This document shows positions 1-11,651 of a stretch of 64,000 nt of DNA, one piece after another. Both the position numbers and the translations under genes were made by a program. The notes beneath the pieces were generated by a model. It saw nothing but the letters and a program-made list of their open reading frames with translations. It was not told the origin of the DNA and did no database searches. Source of the stretch: Lates calcarifer. Lineage: Eukaryota; Chordata; Actinopteri; Centropomidae. Numbering within the stretch: position 1 is the stretch's first letter; each line of letters begins with the position of its first letter. The stretch covers positions 18,920,712 through 18,984,711 of the forward strand of contig NC_066856.1 in NCBI RefSeq assembly GCF_001640805.2, given 5' to 3'.

Positions 1-163
1 GTCCTGTCTCTTCTTCTGAGATATTGAGCAAAGGAGCTGGATGTTTCTGCTCTGGTTTACTGTATGTATACATTTTATTTTAATAAAAATCTATATTGAT
101 TATTTTCTGGTCCCGGACCTGTTAGTCCTGTTCACTAGTCCATCCATGATACTAACAAGGAGA

Positions 164-212
164 CTACCTCTCACCTTCTGACTCTGGTAAGGAGTCAGAA
201 GGTGAGAGGTAG
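164..212. repeat. Perfect 21-bp inverted repeat with 7-base loop
   Basis: Arm 164-184 and arm 192-212 are exact reverse complements, separated by the loop TGGTAAG. In the copy at 63484-63532 the arms are identical but the loop reads CTTACCA, which is the reverse complement. Confidence 0.95.
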
Positions 213-225
213 AGGGTGAAGGTGA

Positions 226-288
226 GGGTGGTTCAGGACCAGGACAGATACAGATGCTTCACCAGCACCATGAGAGGAAACAAGGAGG
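226..288 (+). pseudogene. IgV exon fragment
   Basis: About 63 bases match the 3-prime third of the array's IgV exons: the VQDQxRYRCFTSTMRG region around the last domain cysteine. There is no acceptor and no donor, and the frame runs out soon after. It is a dead exon piece left by rearrangement. The same fragment is at 63546-63608. Confidence 0.8.
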
Positions 289-353
289 AATTTTAATGAA
301 TTAAATTTCTCTCAGAGCTCTGAAAACAGATGAGCTGTGTTTTCAGTTTCTGT

Positions 354-368
354 CCAGCAGAGGGCGCT
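354..368 (+). promoter_or_regulatory. CTCF-like motif
   Basis: CCAGCAGAGGGCGCT fits the known CTCF core consensus on the + strand. Binding is not shown by sequence alone. It recurs at 63674-63688 in the edge repeat. Confidence 0.5.
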
Positions 369-680
369 GTAACCTCATCAGTCTGTTACTGACTTCATGA
401 ACCTTTTCCTTTCTGTTAACACCCATCCTGAGGTCTGTAACTTTTGAAATGTCATGTAAACATTAAAAACATACATACACTCAGTCTCCAGTAAATTACA
501 TAAAAACAATTTATAGGCCTCCAAATAAAATAAATGATAAAAAAAACAGGATTTCTGTTTTCATTTTTTCTTTCTGACTCAACAATAAACATTTAAATCT
601 CGAGCTGGGACCATAACAATTTTCTGTGTCAATGAATGTCAACGACATAGATTTGATCTCTGCCTCCACTGATTCTGACA

Positions 681-1169
681 GGAGAGTCAGTTTGTTTATA
701 CCAAGTAAGTGTTTTTAAAAAGACTCTGGAACTTTATTAAATGAATGTGGTGGATCAGGCAAGTAAATCATGAGGGAATATACAGCTGTGAAGTCAGTGA
801 TGCTGAGGAGACTCTGATAACCAACACCTTTCTGAGGAGAGAGAAAAGTCAAGGTGAGGCAGCATTAAGTTAGGAACTCTTAGTCTATATGAGCAACTAC
901 TGTTATTATCTGTAATATCTGTATGAGCTGCAAACATCCAAACATCAGAAAACACCATCATGATGCATTCAGGGACACTTCAACTCACTCTCTCTCTTTC
1001 TGTTTCAGAGGATTCAACCAATGTTGGAGCCATTATAGGTGGAGTGGTTGGAGCCATTTTGGTCGTAGCAGCAGTAGTTGTCCTGGTGCTGTGCTGTAAA
1101 AAGAAAAGTAAAACTAGAAATAGTATTGACAGATGTTCGTACAGACGTGCGAACAGCCCACAAACATGA
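681..1169 (+). pseudogene. Gene 0: broken HHLA2-like copy (3-prime exons only)
   Basis: What remains is the last 25 bases of an IgC exon with its GTAAGT donor (681-705), a decayed third-Ig exon (768-853) and an intact transmembrane exon (1009-1169). No signal peptide, IgV or full IgC exon precedes it, because 1-680 is the flank of another gene. The transmembrane exon starts EDSTNVGAIIGG, has a 20-residue hydrophobic run ending LCCKKK, and reads on through a lost donor into a tail ending RANSPQT, with stop at 1167-1169. Gene 8 has the same tail. The exon could still serve as a 3-prime end for read-through transcripts, but nothing here shows that. Confidence 0.8.
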
Positions 1170-2010
1170 TGCCTCATATGCAGTCCTGAGCTGTGACTGT
1201 ATTAAATCAGTGTGAACATGGAGACGTTCTCCAACCTCTCCACTGGACTCTGAAGGATTAACTGATCCTCCATCAGTGTCTCAGCAAACGATGGCCTCTC
1301 CTGTTTGGTTTCATCTTCACAGAACAGAGAGAGAAAAACCAGATCAGACCAGGATGAAGTCTGTATCTGAGGCTCTGCACTACACTGCAGGAACACACTG
1401 GTTTGTCAGTGAAAAGCTCAACATATGAAACCAGACAAAGCTCCAGACTCCTCCTCATCCTCATCCTCTGCTGCAGCTCCACCACATGATGAGGAGACTC
1501 CTCCAACTCAAGACAAAAGAACACTAGCACACACAGCACAACATAACAGCACTGAGAATAAGTAACTAATGGTGTCAGAACTGTAACCACATGTCTCTCA
1601 ATGTGAGGGAAGTTTAGAAATGTTTGTTTGCTCAGAACCTGGGTGACAGAGACACAGGGTGATAACTTATAATAAAATAATAAAATAATAAATAGAAATG
1701 TCATTTTCTGGAGCTTCTGTAAAAGTCTATGATATAATAAGGAGAGATTTGTATTTGTGTTTTGCTTGCTCTTATGGTAACTGTCTCATCATGTTTATAT
1801 GCTGATCTTTCTCTTATTGATTTATCTGTTTTCTCCTGCAGCTCATGCTCTGATTCTACATGTTGACCTGATTTCACTACAGTTTCTTACAGTTGTTTCA
1901 GCTGCTCTAAAGCTCACTGACACTGAAAGAAAACTGACACTAGATTATTTTTGACAGTCCCTTCCTGTCTGATTAAGTTTTGGTGTGTGTGAGGGATCCA
2001 CACAGTGCAG
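1170..2010 (+). other. Intergenic: 3-prime remnant of gene 0 and 5-prime flank of gene 1
   Basis: Matches 33500-35640, between genes 8 and 9, but without the proline-rich stretch and the long segment found there. A stretch near 1190-1290 resembles the 3-prime UTR seen after other copies. AATAAA-like signals lie near 1671-1690. The last 30 bases before the gene 1 start match the leader of gene 9. I see no other gene. Confidence 0.6.
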
Positions 2011-4502
2011 ATGACACTACAGAGAATGAGCAGGCTCAGCTGTGTCCTGTCTGTTCTGTTGCTGCTGACTCTCACAACAGGAGGTAAGTGAACTTTAAGT
2101 GATTGAAATAGAGGCTGTCTGCTGCTTGGTGTATACAGGAGTCACAGTTAATGTGAGGCCACGTGTTCAACACTTGTTGATACTAAGCATAGTCATCTAG
2201 GACTACCAATTCTAACTTGATTATATTCAGGGTTATAAGTGATTCAACAGACCAGCTCTTAAAGAGGCTCTCAGTGGAACCTCTCTGTATTTTTCTCCAA
2301 ATATAAAGTCAAGAGGAGGCTGAGGATGGATTCAGATTCTTTCAGTGGATTAATCTAGTCACAGTCCTCAAAGATGCAGAAGCTACAATCTCTCTCTCAG
2401 CAAAAATGGTGCTGAGCCTGCACTGAAAAACATGCAACTGTAACTGGCAGAAAATAGACCATATTGCATGTGTCATCTGTTGTAAAACGTTAAACAGTCG
2501 ACCACATCCACTGAGAGCGTTTGGAAAAGCTAAACATCCAGTAGACCACAAAATCCTGTCAAGCTGTTTCCTAACGCTCTTCATTCATTTCAGCCCAGAC
2601 TTCCCCTCTTTCATAACTTATCTTACTCTGGTCTTAATTCCATTGATGGTGCTTTTATACTTTTTGAAGTTGTTTCACCTTAATGCTTCTCTTCCAGGCT
2701 GCAGAGATGTTTCTAATGTTTAGTTTACTCTCTTTGATAAAGATGAAGTGGATATTTTCCTGTATTGAACCTTAACATGAAGCTCTTTACCTGATGTGTT
2801 GCAGACACTGAGGTGTCCTGTGTTTTCATGGAGAGCTGCATCTTACCGTGCAGCTTCCAGAGCGGAGCTGATCCAGTCATCCACTGGTTTCAGGTGACAG
2901 CAGGACACCATCCTGTCCACTCCTACTACCGCAACAAAGACCAGTTTGGACTCCAGGACCAGTTCTTCAGAAACAGAACATCTCTGTTCAAGGACCAGAT
3001 CTCCAGAGGAAACGCCTCACTCCAGCTGACAGGGGTGGAGGTTCAGGACCAGGGCAGATACAGATGCTTCACCAGCACCATGAGAGGAAAGGAGGAGTCA
3101 TGTGTCAACCTGAGAGTGGACGGTATGAGAGACACACAGGAAATACACAAAGACATTTGTCTGTGTTTGTTATGTACAGGTCAGTTGTAAATGTACAGTG
3201 TAAACATGGTATCAAATTGATAACAAAGTTCCTCTTTTCTTGCAGCTCCAGTCAGTAAAGTCAACATGGAGCAGGTAGGAAACAGGATCATCTGCAGCTC
3301 AGAGGGGATCTACCCTAAACCTGATCTCACCTGGTCCACCAGACCTCCATCCAACCTGACCCTCCAGAACCAAACCAGCATCCAGCAGACTGAGCAGCAG
3401 CTCTACAACATCAGTAGTTCTCTGATACTTTCAGACAGTGAAACTGATCTGATCTACATCTGCACCATCAGCACTCACAGCAACAGCAGAAACACCACTT
3501 GGAGAAAACCACGTGAGGATTATATCTCACCTGTTACCTAAACCAATAAATCAAGTTGTTATAACTTTGTTAAATATTGGCTGCATTTACAAAGTTAAAA
3601 ATATAAATAACACAAGTTAAGGCGGTGGTGTTTCCATCTTATCCACAGGGGCCAGACTGTATGAGCCTGCAAACATCCAAACATCAGAAAACATCATCAT
3701 GATGCATTCAGGGACACTTCAACTGACTCACTCTCTTTCTGTTTCAGAGGATTCACCCAATGTTGGAGCCATTATAGGTGGAGTGGTTGGAGCCATTTCT
3801 GTAGCAGCAGCAGTAGCAGCAGTAACAGTAGTTGTCCTGGTGTGGTATATTACAAAAAGGTAAAATAACATTCCTCTTATTTCTTCATTCATTTCTTGTT
3901 GTCTTTATTGATGATGATGCTTCTTGGACTCAGGAAATCTCTCAGGTCGACAGAGAAACGTTAGAAATGCACTGCTGCACTGCATCATACACAAAGTTGA
4001 CATGTTAATGGAAAAATATTATTTGGTTTAACTTAAAACCAGTTTCTGACTCAATCAGCTCATTTGGATTCCACACAAACAAATCAAACAAAGTGAATCT
4101 TTCCTCCTCAGTTAAAGTGTGTTTAGAAATGAAGAGGTGTCTGAGCTAAAAAGATGATCTCAGTCACAGTGTGAGTGTCAGACGACTGGAAGCAGAGTTT
4201 AACACAGTACATGAGATGAAAACATCAGACTCACTCAGTGACACAGAAAATCTACTGAAGGAATCAGGATTTCTGTCATGGCTTATTTTGATCTTTATAC
4301 TGAAGAAGAAGAAATAAAGGATTGTTTTGATTTTACTTTTATATGTTTCTGATGCTGAATTTTCTTCAGGTTTGTTTGCAGGAGAATAGAACTTGAAGAA
4401 CGTACAAATGAATTAACTTCTCACCAGAATGGAGAAGTCTCATCTATTGCTCCTCTGATTGATGGTAATACAGACCCTGATCACTCTGACCAGAACATAT
4501 AA
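2011..4502 (+). CDS. Gene 1: HHLA2-like B7-family membrane protein (V-C-TM)
   Basis: Exons: 2011-2083 (signal peptide, 24 residues, core VLSVLLLLTL), 2805-3122 (IgV, residues 25-130), 3246-3512 (IgC, 131-219), 3748-3859 (transmembrane, about 225-250), 4382-4502 (tail); 296 residues. The IgV has the B-strand cysteine in ILPC, the C-strand tryptophan in VIHW and the F-strand YRC. Two more cysteines (VSC, ESC) precede ILPC, and another lies in strand G (EESCVNL), shared only with gene 6. The IgC exon ends in a private donor, CCAC before GTGAGG. The tail exon is entered in phase 2 and follows a tandem acceptor: an AG 12 bases upstream would add four residues in frame. A relic of the other tail exon type lies near 3958. 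Poly(A) signals are at 4581-4586 and 5058-5063. Human HHLA2 engages TMIGD2 and KIR3DL3; the partner here is unknown. Confidence 0.87.
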
Positions 4503-5400
4503 ATGATAACTGGATGTTTTGATGATCTCATTTCAGTGACAGCTGAGAACTGAGCTGAGCATTAATTTGAAAACGTTGTAAATAAAACCTTCAGTTCTGT
4601 TTTTAAAGCCATTTAACAAACACATCCTTGTCAGTCCAGTTACTGAAGGTCAAAGACTGTTTGATGTAAAAATGTATTTTATCATTACTATGTACCTGCC
4701 TAATGTAGTAGTATTACATATCATTAGTAGAATGTAGTGACTGTGGACTGATGAACATCTGAACTCTCTGACTCTTTAACTCTCTCCTGCTTCATGCAGC
4801 TTCATCATGAGTCTCTCTGATATTTCATGAGGCAGATGTTTGTTGTGAGTAACAAACTCTAAAGGTTTGAGTTTTCTAAGTCAGAGCAGCTTTAACTCAC
4901 TTCTCTGATCTGCTTTCACTGACTGGACTTCAGGTTTGTTTCTGTCATTAGCTGAGAGGTTCACATTCATTTCCAACCTGCTCTGTGCATGTTTCAGTCA
5001 TAATGATAAGAGGGTGATAACTGCTGTGTATTTTAATACTTGCTGTGATTTATTCTTAATAAAATCTATACTGAATGTTTTGTTCTTGTCCAGTTTGAAC
5101 TTCATGTGAAGCATCATGTTGTTGGTTCTGGGTACAAACCTTGTATCTCCACACACTAGTGTGTATTTGCTGTCCTTAAAAAGCCACTGAGGAGCTGCTC
5201 TTGTGACACTTTGTGCTGACACACACTTTGAGAAGAAATGTCCAGAGTGTCCATGATGAAAACTTGACATGTGTTGTGCAGATTGATTCATCTCACCACT
5301 TGCTGATGTTCAGCTCTGTCCACTGTAGCTCTGTACATCAAACAGGACAATCTGCTCCACAAAACACACAACATCAAGTCACCAACACCTGAACATCATC
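4503..5400 (+). other. 3-prime UTR and downstream flank of gene 1
   Basis: Two AATAAA signals (4581-4586 and 5058-5063) suggest alternative polyadenylation. The segment is nearly identical to those downstream of gene 6 (about 26160-27050) and gene 10 (about 42854-43740), so it was copied with its gene. The antisense open frame at 4998-5291 is preserved only because the copies are young. Confidence 0.65.
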
Positions 5401-5431
5401 AACCGTCACTTTCACTGATCCAAAACAAGGC

Positions 5432-5589
5432 AGCGCCCCCTGCTGGTCGGAGGTGTCGACAGAAATAACAAAGACACACAGAGAAGTTCATTTAGTTCCA
5501 GTCTTTTCAGCTGCTTTAAAGCTCAGTAATAAGTTTGTCTGAAGTCACACACTGGATCCTCATTGGTCGTCTCATCAGCAGGGGGCGCT
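5432..5589. promoter_or_regulatory. Pair of opposed CTCF-like motifs upstream of gene 2
   Basis: A minus-strand match (5432-5446, AGCGCCCCCTGCTGG) and a plus-strand match (5575-5589, TCAGCAGGGGGCGCT) lie 143 bases apart, pointing away from each other. The same pair, with the same spacing, lies upstream of genes 7, 8 and 11. Confidence 0.5.
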
Positions 5590-6547
5590 GTAACCTCATC
5601 AGTCATTCAGTCAGTCAGTAAAACACAGAGAGGACTGATTGAAAACCTCTCCCTCATCTAACAGACTGTTAAACCCTCCTCCTCTGCTCTGTGGTGAGAG
5701 TTCTCTCACAGTCAGAGTTGAATCCACTGCAGATTGTCTGTGGTTGTGGACTGACTGACTTGTTTTAATGTTGGAGGACAGCTCTTCCATTGACTGCCAG
5801 CACCGTCCCTGGGCTGTTTGTGACTGATGGACAAAGGTTTGGAGGATAAACTGCATTTTCTAACAGAGCAGCTTCACTCACTTATTTCACACCATCTTTC
5901 TTTACACACAACTTTAGTTTATTGTCGTCTAAATCAACTGTTTGATTCCTTTTCATCAACTTTCATCTTTTAGTCTTTAGACTTTTTACATGTGGAAACC
6001 TGCTCTCTGCTCTTCCTGCTCTGTGTTTGAAGGTGTCTGAAATGGTTAAATCACATTCATCAGCATGAAGAACAACTGTACTGTGAAACCAGCAAGTTTT
6101 ATCTCCAGGTATCTGGGAGGAACATTAAATGCAGTAAGTCTCTACTCTGCTTTCACTTCTGAATGTCATTTTTCTGCTCCCTGAGAGGTGACAAATCAAA
6201 ACTAATTATTAATGTGGAAGTTAGAGATGGTGAATAACTAATTTAACTCATTACACTGTGAATGTTGATGGTGATTATGAAGATCACTGTGTGAATTAAA
6301 AGGTCATCAAACTCATATTTATAAAGGGCTGATTAACAGCCTGTTGTTTCAGCTGCAGCTTCCTTGTCTTCAGTCAGCTCCTTTAAGACAAACTGAAAAA
6401 TAATAGTGTGCAGATAAATAACCTGATTAACATCTGAAGCCCTAACCAGTAAATCAGTTCAGTCAGCCCAGGTGTAACTGTCATATCCACCTTCATGTCT
6501 CTGTTCTGTCTCTCAGTGCAGAGCTACACAGGAAGTCTAACAGGAGG
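5590..6547 (+). promoter_or_regulatory. Probable promoter and noncoding first exon of gene 2
   Basis: This flank is shared by genes 2, 5, 7, 8 and 11. It has RUNX-like TGTGGT(T) motifs near 5690 and 5740 and a pyrimidine-rich stretch. A noncoding exon is likely to end at 6133 (AAATGCA before GTAAGT) and to join 6517, after TCTCTCAG, which carries the leader up to the ATG. No start site can be read from the sequence. Confidence 0.45.
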
Positions 6548-8443
6548 ATGACCAGGGTCCAGTTCACCCTGTTGTTGGAGGTCATGACCTTTCAGTGGAT
6601 GTTAACTCTTTCCAGAGGAGGTGAGTGAGGCGTTCACTGTCTGATCTTATTCAGTCAGGATAGAAATGATGTTCAAACTGGAGCTGCTGCATTCAGTGTC
6701 TCAGTGAGCTACGTTGTATTGTAATAATCATTTCCAGCAGTGACCAGCAGAGGGCAGCATGTTGTCAGTGTTTGTTTGTCAGAGTATTTGATGTTTGAAT
6801 CTGTGATTTCATTGAAGAATCAAACAGAGCATCAAACAGCTTGTTTCAGGGCTGAATGTGACGACACAGATCTTCACATTAGAGTCTCAGCAGCTAAATC
6901 TGACTTTGTTTCTGATTCAAGTTTCTCATTAACAAGCTCTTTACCTGATGTGTTGCAGACACTGAGGTGTCCTGTGTTTTCATGGAGAGCTGCATCTTAC
7001 CGTGCAGCTTCCAGAGCGGAGCTGATCCAGTCATCATCTGGATTCAGTTGACAGCAGGACTCCCTCTTGTCCACTACTACGACAACAAAGACCAGCTTGG
7101 ACTCCAGGACCAGCACTTCAGAAACAGAACATCACTGTTCAAGGACCAGATCTCCAGAGGAAACGCCTCACTCCAGCTGACAGGGGTGGAGGTTCAGGAC
7201 CAGGGCAGATACAGATGCTACACCAGAACCAATGGCAGGAAGGAGGAGTCATTCATTAACCTGAGAGTGGACGGTATGAGAGACACACAGGAAATACACA
7301 AAGACATTAATTAGTGATTAGTTATCCACATGCAGCATCAACATCCTCTATTTCTTGCAGCTCCAGTCAGTAAAGTCAACATGGAGCAGGTAGGAAACAG
7401 GATCATCTGCAGCTCAGAGGGGATCTACCCTGAACCTGATCTCACCTGGTCCACCAGTCCTCCATCCAACCTGAACCTCCAGAACCAAACCAGCATCCAG
7501 CAGACTGAGCAGCAGCTCTACAACATCAGTAGTTCTCTGATACTTTCAGACAGTGAAACTGATCTGATCTACATCTGCACCATCAGCACTCGCAGCAACA
7601 GCAGGAGAGTCAGTTTGTTTAAACCAAGTAAGTGTTTTTAAAAAGACTCTGGAACTTTATTAAATGAATGTGGTGGATCAGGCAAGTAAATCATGAGGGA
7701 ATATACAGCTGTGAAGTCAGTGATGCTGAGGAGACTCTGATAACCAACACCTTTCTGAGGAGAGAGAAAAGTCAAGGTGAGGCAGCATTAAGTTAGGAAC
7801 TCTTAGTCTATATGAGCAACTACTGTTATTATCTGTAATATCTGTATGAGCTGCAAACATCCAAACATCAGAAAACACCATCATGATGCATTCAGGGACA
7901 CTTCAACTCACTCACTCTCTTTCTGTTTCAGAGGATTCAACCAATGTTGGAGCCATTATAGGTGGAGTGATGGTTGGAGCCATTTTGGTCGTAACAGCAG
8001 TTTTCTTGCTGCTGTGCTGTAAAAAGAAAACAGGTAAAATAACATGTCGACACTTTTTAATTCATTTCTTGTTGTTTGTATTGATGATGATGTTTTTTCT
8101 CTCAGGTCGACAAGAAAACAACAGGAGGGAGTCAAACAATGATGAAATACAAATGTAAGTTAAGTGAGTTTTATCTGTATAGGACCAATTCACAACAGAA
8201 GTGATCTGGAGGCACTGTACATACAGAGCAGGTCTAGACTGTACTCTTTATAACATGTACAAAGAGAGACCCAACAGATCCACCATGAGCAGCACTGGGC
8301 GACAGTGGAAAAGAAAAACCTCCTTTTAAGAGGCAGAAACATCGAGTAGAACTGGACTCAGGGTGAATGTTGTTGTTGTGTTTGATGATAAAGTTTATTA
8401 CATTTTTGTTTGCAGGGAAATGGAACCTGAAGAACATGAATGA
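6548..8443 (+). CDS. Gene 2: HHLA2-like membrane protein (V-C-TM)
   Basis: Exons: 6548-6620 (signal peptide), 6959-7273 (IgV), 7361-7627 (IgC), 7932-8033 (transmembrane), 8106-8154 and 8416-8443 (tail); 277 residues. The signal peptide begins MTRVQFTLLLEVMTF and has a Glu at position 11 inside its hydrophobic part. The IgV is one codon shorter than most and differs in C to C-double-prime (VIIWIQLTAGLPLVHYYDN) and after the last cysteine (TRTNGRKEES). The transmembrane run ends LLLCCKKK, with a paired cysteine that could be acylated. The polar tail (RQENNRRESNNDEIQ) ends MEMEPEEHE and has no ITIM. A third-Ig exon relic lies in the intron before the transmembrane exon. Poly(A) signals are at 8816-8821 and 9080-9085. 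Confidence 0.87.
6744..6757 (+). promoter_or_regulatory. CTCF-like motif in intron 1 of gene 2
   Basis: CCAGCAGAGGGCAG fits the CTCF core. Genes 3 (11848-11861) and 13 (51175-51188) have the identical site in the same intron position. Confidence 0.45.
7691..7776 (+). pseudogene. Decayed third-Ig exon of gene 2
   Basis: The last 86 bases of the V-like third Ig exon (YSCEVSDAEETLI region) survive with their GTGAGG donor, but the 5-prime two thirds and the acceptor are gone. The break, GGCAAGTAAA before TCATGAGGG, is the same in genes 0, 4, 5, 7, 9 and 11. Confidence 0.85.
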
Positions 8444-9968
8444 ACGAATGAAGGAACGTCTCCTCACGGAAACGTGTTGAGGAGGAAACAAAGCTGGCAG
8501 CTGGAATTCAGATCTTTTGAGCAGCTAAATTAGATTCTACCTCATGTCCTGATGCTTCATTTGGACTAAACAGTAAAAAATAAACAACAAAACAACACTG
8601 GATTGGAACAGAGGTGACACTACTCTAAACAGAGCCAAGATCTTACTGCACTAAATACACAGTAACTACAACACTGTTCCAGTTTAGCCTCGTTCAAGTT
8701 TGTTTTAAGAACAAACACTAATTCTCATTTTCTTTTGCCAACGTTTCACAAATTTTCATCTCAAGTTTCCAGATATTTGAATGGAAACACGCCTACTTCT
8801 GTTCCTGTTTGTAGAAATAAAATGTTTGAAAGTGAGACATAGTTTTTTAGAAAGTTACAGGTTTGATTATTAAGCTGCATATTAGAAGTCCAGTGTTTAT
8901 GGTAGGGTTGTTTACTGTACTGAAGCTGCTGTCATAGTGAGTTTACCTGGTAACAGCTGCTGCAGATGTTAGTGCTGTAGTTTACTTGTTTTTGTGTGTT
9001 TTTTTTAAACATTTTTCTAGTTCAGAGTTCATCACTGTTTTTGTATTTTTACTGAAGTGAGTTGTTTGTTTTTTATTAAAATAAAGATCTCTCAGTCTTT
9101 TCTCTCAGTCTTATCCACTGATTTAAAGCTTGATGATCTTTGTTATACCCATCGCTTGCAGCAGAGGGCGCTGTCTCCACTGAGCATTTGAGCTCCCAGT
9201 TTCCTCTTTGGCAGAGTAGCAGAGTCACAGCAGAGAAGAACAGAGAAAATGACAACAGGTGTAAATGACAGTATTGAATGAGGGTTTTGCGCGTTGTAAC
9301 CATTTCCGCCGTGGAGAGTACCGAAGGAGAACTGGATGGCTGCAAACTTAAAATAGCAGCTGCCTCTTACTGTAAACCCCAGTAAACAGTAAAATCACAA
9401 GCTATACTTATATGAGTTTTAATTTAAAAAAATGTATTTTACTCAAGTGTGGATGGTCTAGTGTGGGCGGGCCAGTGCCTGTAGGACATGTTCCTCTGGT
9501 GCAAGAGGCGAGAGATGGGCGATCCCAGACTTTCTGTTATAGTAATGATAAAAATGATAAAAAGATCATTACATTTGAGGGTATAATATGACACATACTA
9601 GTCCAGTTAAATAAAAGTATATTATGCAAATAGAAGTACAAATAGTTCAGTATTTTACAGAAATACTATGATTAAATTAGATTTTTTTTTTAAGTAATTC
9701 TGTCATATATGAATGTACATGTGCATATACATTGCACCTTCTTAAAGATTTCTTAAACCTCTTAAACAAAAAGGGAAAAGAATCTGAACTCTAGATGTTA
9801 CACTATAAAAATATTATAGAAACTAGAATGCTAATAATGTATTAGAATAAGAATACAGCTCCATTTTTACCCTGATACTCTCAAGTAACAACACAATTCA
9901 TGATAAGATTGTGATGATGATGTTTAGAAATTTAGGGTCAGACACAACAAAAAACCCCAACACATGAA
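8444..9968 (+). other. 3-prime UTR of gene 2 and intergenic sequence
   Basis: Poly(A) signals at 8816-8821 and 9080-9085 bound a long 3-prime UTR. A CTCF-like motif (CAGCAGAGGGCGCT) lies at 9159-9172. From 9350 to 9960 the sequence is AT-rich with no similarity to the rest of the window and no gene that I can see. Confidence 0.55.
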
Positions 9969-10004
9969 GTCTAACAGGAGCATGACCTGGGTCCAGATCA
10001 ACCT
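9969..10004 (+). pseudogene. Signal-peptide exon relic
   Basis: The leader GAAGTCTAACAGGAG and the first codons (start at 9982, MTWVQINL against MTRVQFTL elsewhere) of a signal-peptide exon are present. They run directly into the 3-prime UTR type found after gene 4 (GAGCTGTGACTGTATTAAAT). A whole gene body appears to have been deleted between them. Confidence 0.7.
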
Positions 10005-11651
10005 GGACCTGAGCTGTGACTGTATTAAATGAGTGTGAACATGGAGACGTTCATGTCATATGGACAAGAAGCTGAAGATGAACAAACCTCCCCACTGGAC
10101 TCTGAAGGATTAACTGACCCTCTGATGCGTTCAGGTGCTGTGGAGGAAACACAAACTAAACTGAACCTGTGTTTGTACAGTCTGCTCTGGCTGCCAATGA
10201 ATATACTAAAAAGTAAAGTCAAAGGATCTAGATCAGGAGTTTGCTGCAGTCTCTGTGGTTTCCTGCCGCAGCAGCAAGCATAGTGTGAACAAAACAGACT
10301 CAGTGTGAACCACTGTGAGCAGTCACTTTGAGGAAGACATCAGGTATGTGTCCAAACAGAATAGAAATATGATGTTCACCTCTGTTTAATATTGATATTA
10401 ATTCTAGGTCCAGTTGATTTATTCTTCAGCAGCTCATCATGTTCTAACTGTTGATACGTGTTGACGTTAAGTTGAGCTTCTGTCAGTGAGGATGTTGTTC
10501 AGAGGGGAGGTGAGAGTCGAGCTGTTTGACATGAGGAGAATTTATTTATTCATTTCCATCGATCATCAGTGTGATTACAGATTATTAACAGTCTATGAAA
10601 CAGAGCAGTTTGTAGTCGGAGATCAATGTGCAACACAGGCTGAGGCTGTCTCATTCTCTTTAAACTGCAGAACTGTCATCAACAAGTCTGTAAAACTGAT
10701 CATATTATGATCTGGTTTAACCTTCAGATCCTCCTGTTTCATCTGTTCTCTTGTTTAAAGTGTTGGAATAAATTGATTCTGTGCTGCTGTTTTCCAGCAT
10801 CACCACTAGATGGTTTTTTATCCATCAGTTTTTTTATCCTTTATACTTGGTATTTTCTGCTCTTTATGGCTGAATACTTTCCAGACTTCCTTAGACTTGT
10901 TCAGAATCCAGTTTGTGACTGGATGAAATGAGACCTGTTCTTTAACAATGTACCTACATACACTCCAGTCTTGATGTAAATCCCACAGAGGGTATTTACA
11001 CGTCTCCACAGCTACATGCTTTACAAAGCTACATACAGCTGAATGCTGGAGACGGTAAATAACTAGTTTAACTCATTACATTGTGACTGTTGATGGTTAT
11101 TATGAAGATCACTGAGTGAATAAACAGGTAATAATAAGACTGACACAGTCCTTGTTCTCAGAGACAGTGTGTCTGTGTTAGACCTCAAAGGAGTGGGCGC
11201 CTCATGTTTTGCCTGCAACAGAGAAAGCAGCATTTTTCTGCAGTATGTGGTTACTGAAGCAGGAAACACTTAGTCTCAGTGTGAGCCAGTGTTGTGTTTA
11301 ATAGAGAGGTTGTTTGAGATAAATATGCAGGTGACAGAAGAGCCATACAGCCATCTTTGTTATCAGCGTTAAGCTTCTGAGAGTGAGGATGTCATTCAGA
11401 GAACAGGTTGGAGCTGAGCTGTTTAACATGTGAGGAGAATTTACTGAAACAGACTTCACTGCTCTGCCTTTATCATTAATAATCTGTCATCTAACAATGT
11501 TTGAATCAGCCTGTCCTTCTAACATCGTCTGCAAGTCCCTGTGTATGAGCAGATAAATTAACTGGTTAATGTGAAACCAATTCAATCAGCAGGTGGAAAT
11601 TCCACCTTCATGTCTCTCAGTGCAGAGCTACACAGGAAGTCTAACAGGAGG
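10005..11651 (+). other. Intergenic and 5-prime flank of gene 3
   Basis: 10005-10130 is tail and 3-prime UTR sequence of a lost copy. A probable noncoding exon ends at 10343 (GAAGACATCAG before GTATGTG); the same exon end occurs before gene 12 (47683). It can splice to 11621 (after TGTCTCTCAG), which carries the leader of gene 3. Sequence at 10740-10812 (TTGGAATAAATTG to CACTAGATGG) repeats in the 3-prime flanks of genes 3, 9 and 15. I see nothing else that codes. Confidence 0.5.

Larger units (their letters stand above)
1..680 (+). repeat. 3-prime flank of an upstream copy; left copy of the edge repeat
   Basis: These 680 bases match 63321-64000 without any indel, differing by about seven substitutions and one flipped hairpin loop. 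At the right edge the same sequence lies downstream of gene 16, so here it is probably the 3-prime flank of a gene 16-like copy outside the window. It holds a poly(A) signal at 82-87, a hairpin at 164-212, an IgV exon fragment at 226-288 and a CTCF-like motif at 354-368. Bases 370-680 are AT-rich and I recognise nothing else in them. Confidence 0.85.

Noticed and set aside
1273..1704. Antisense 143-codon frame; longer partner at 33603-34091
   Set aside because: The two copies differ by large indels, and neither has a domain or splice context.
2342..2584. Antisense frame in gene 1 intron 1, and a weak resemblance of the sense strand to a LINE reverse-transcriptase motif
   Set aside because: The match is only a few residues, the frame is broken in gene 9's copy, and no element ends are visible.
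4998..5291. Antisense 97-codon frame, with identical copies at 26640-26933 and 43350-43643
   Set aside because: Kept only because three flanks are recent duplicates. It lies over a sense poly(A) signal and has no recognisable domain.
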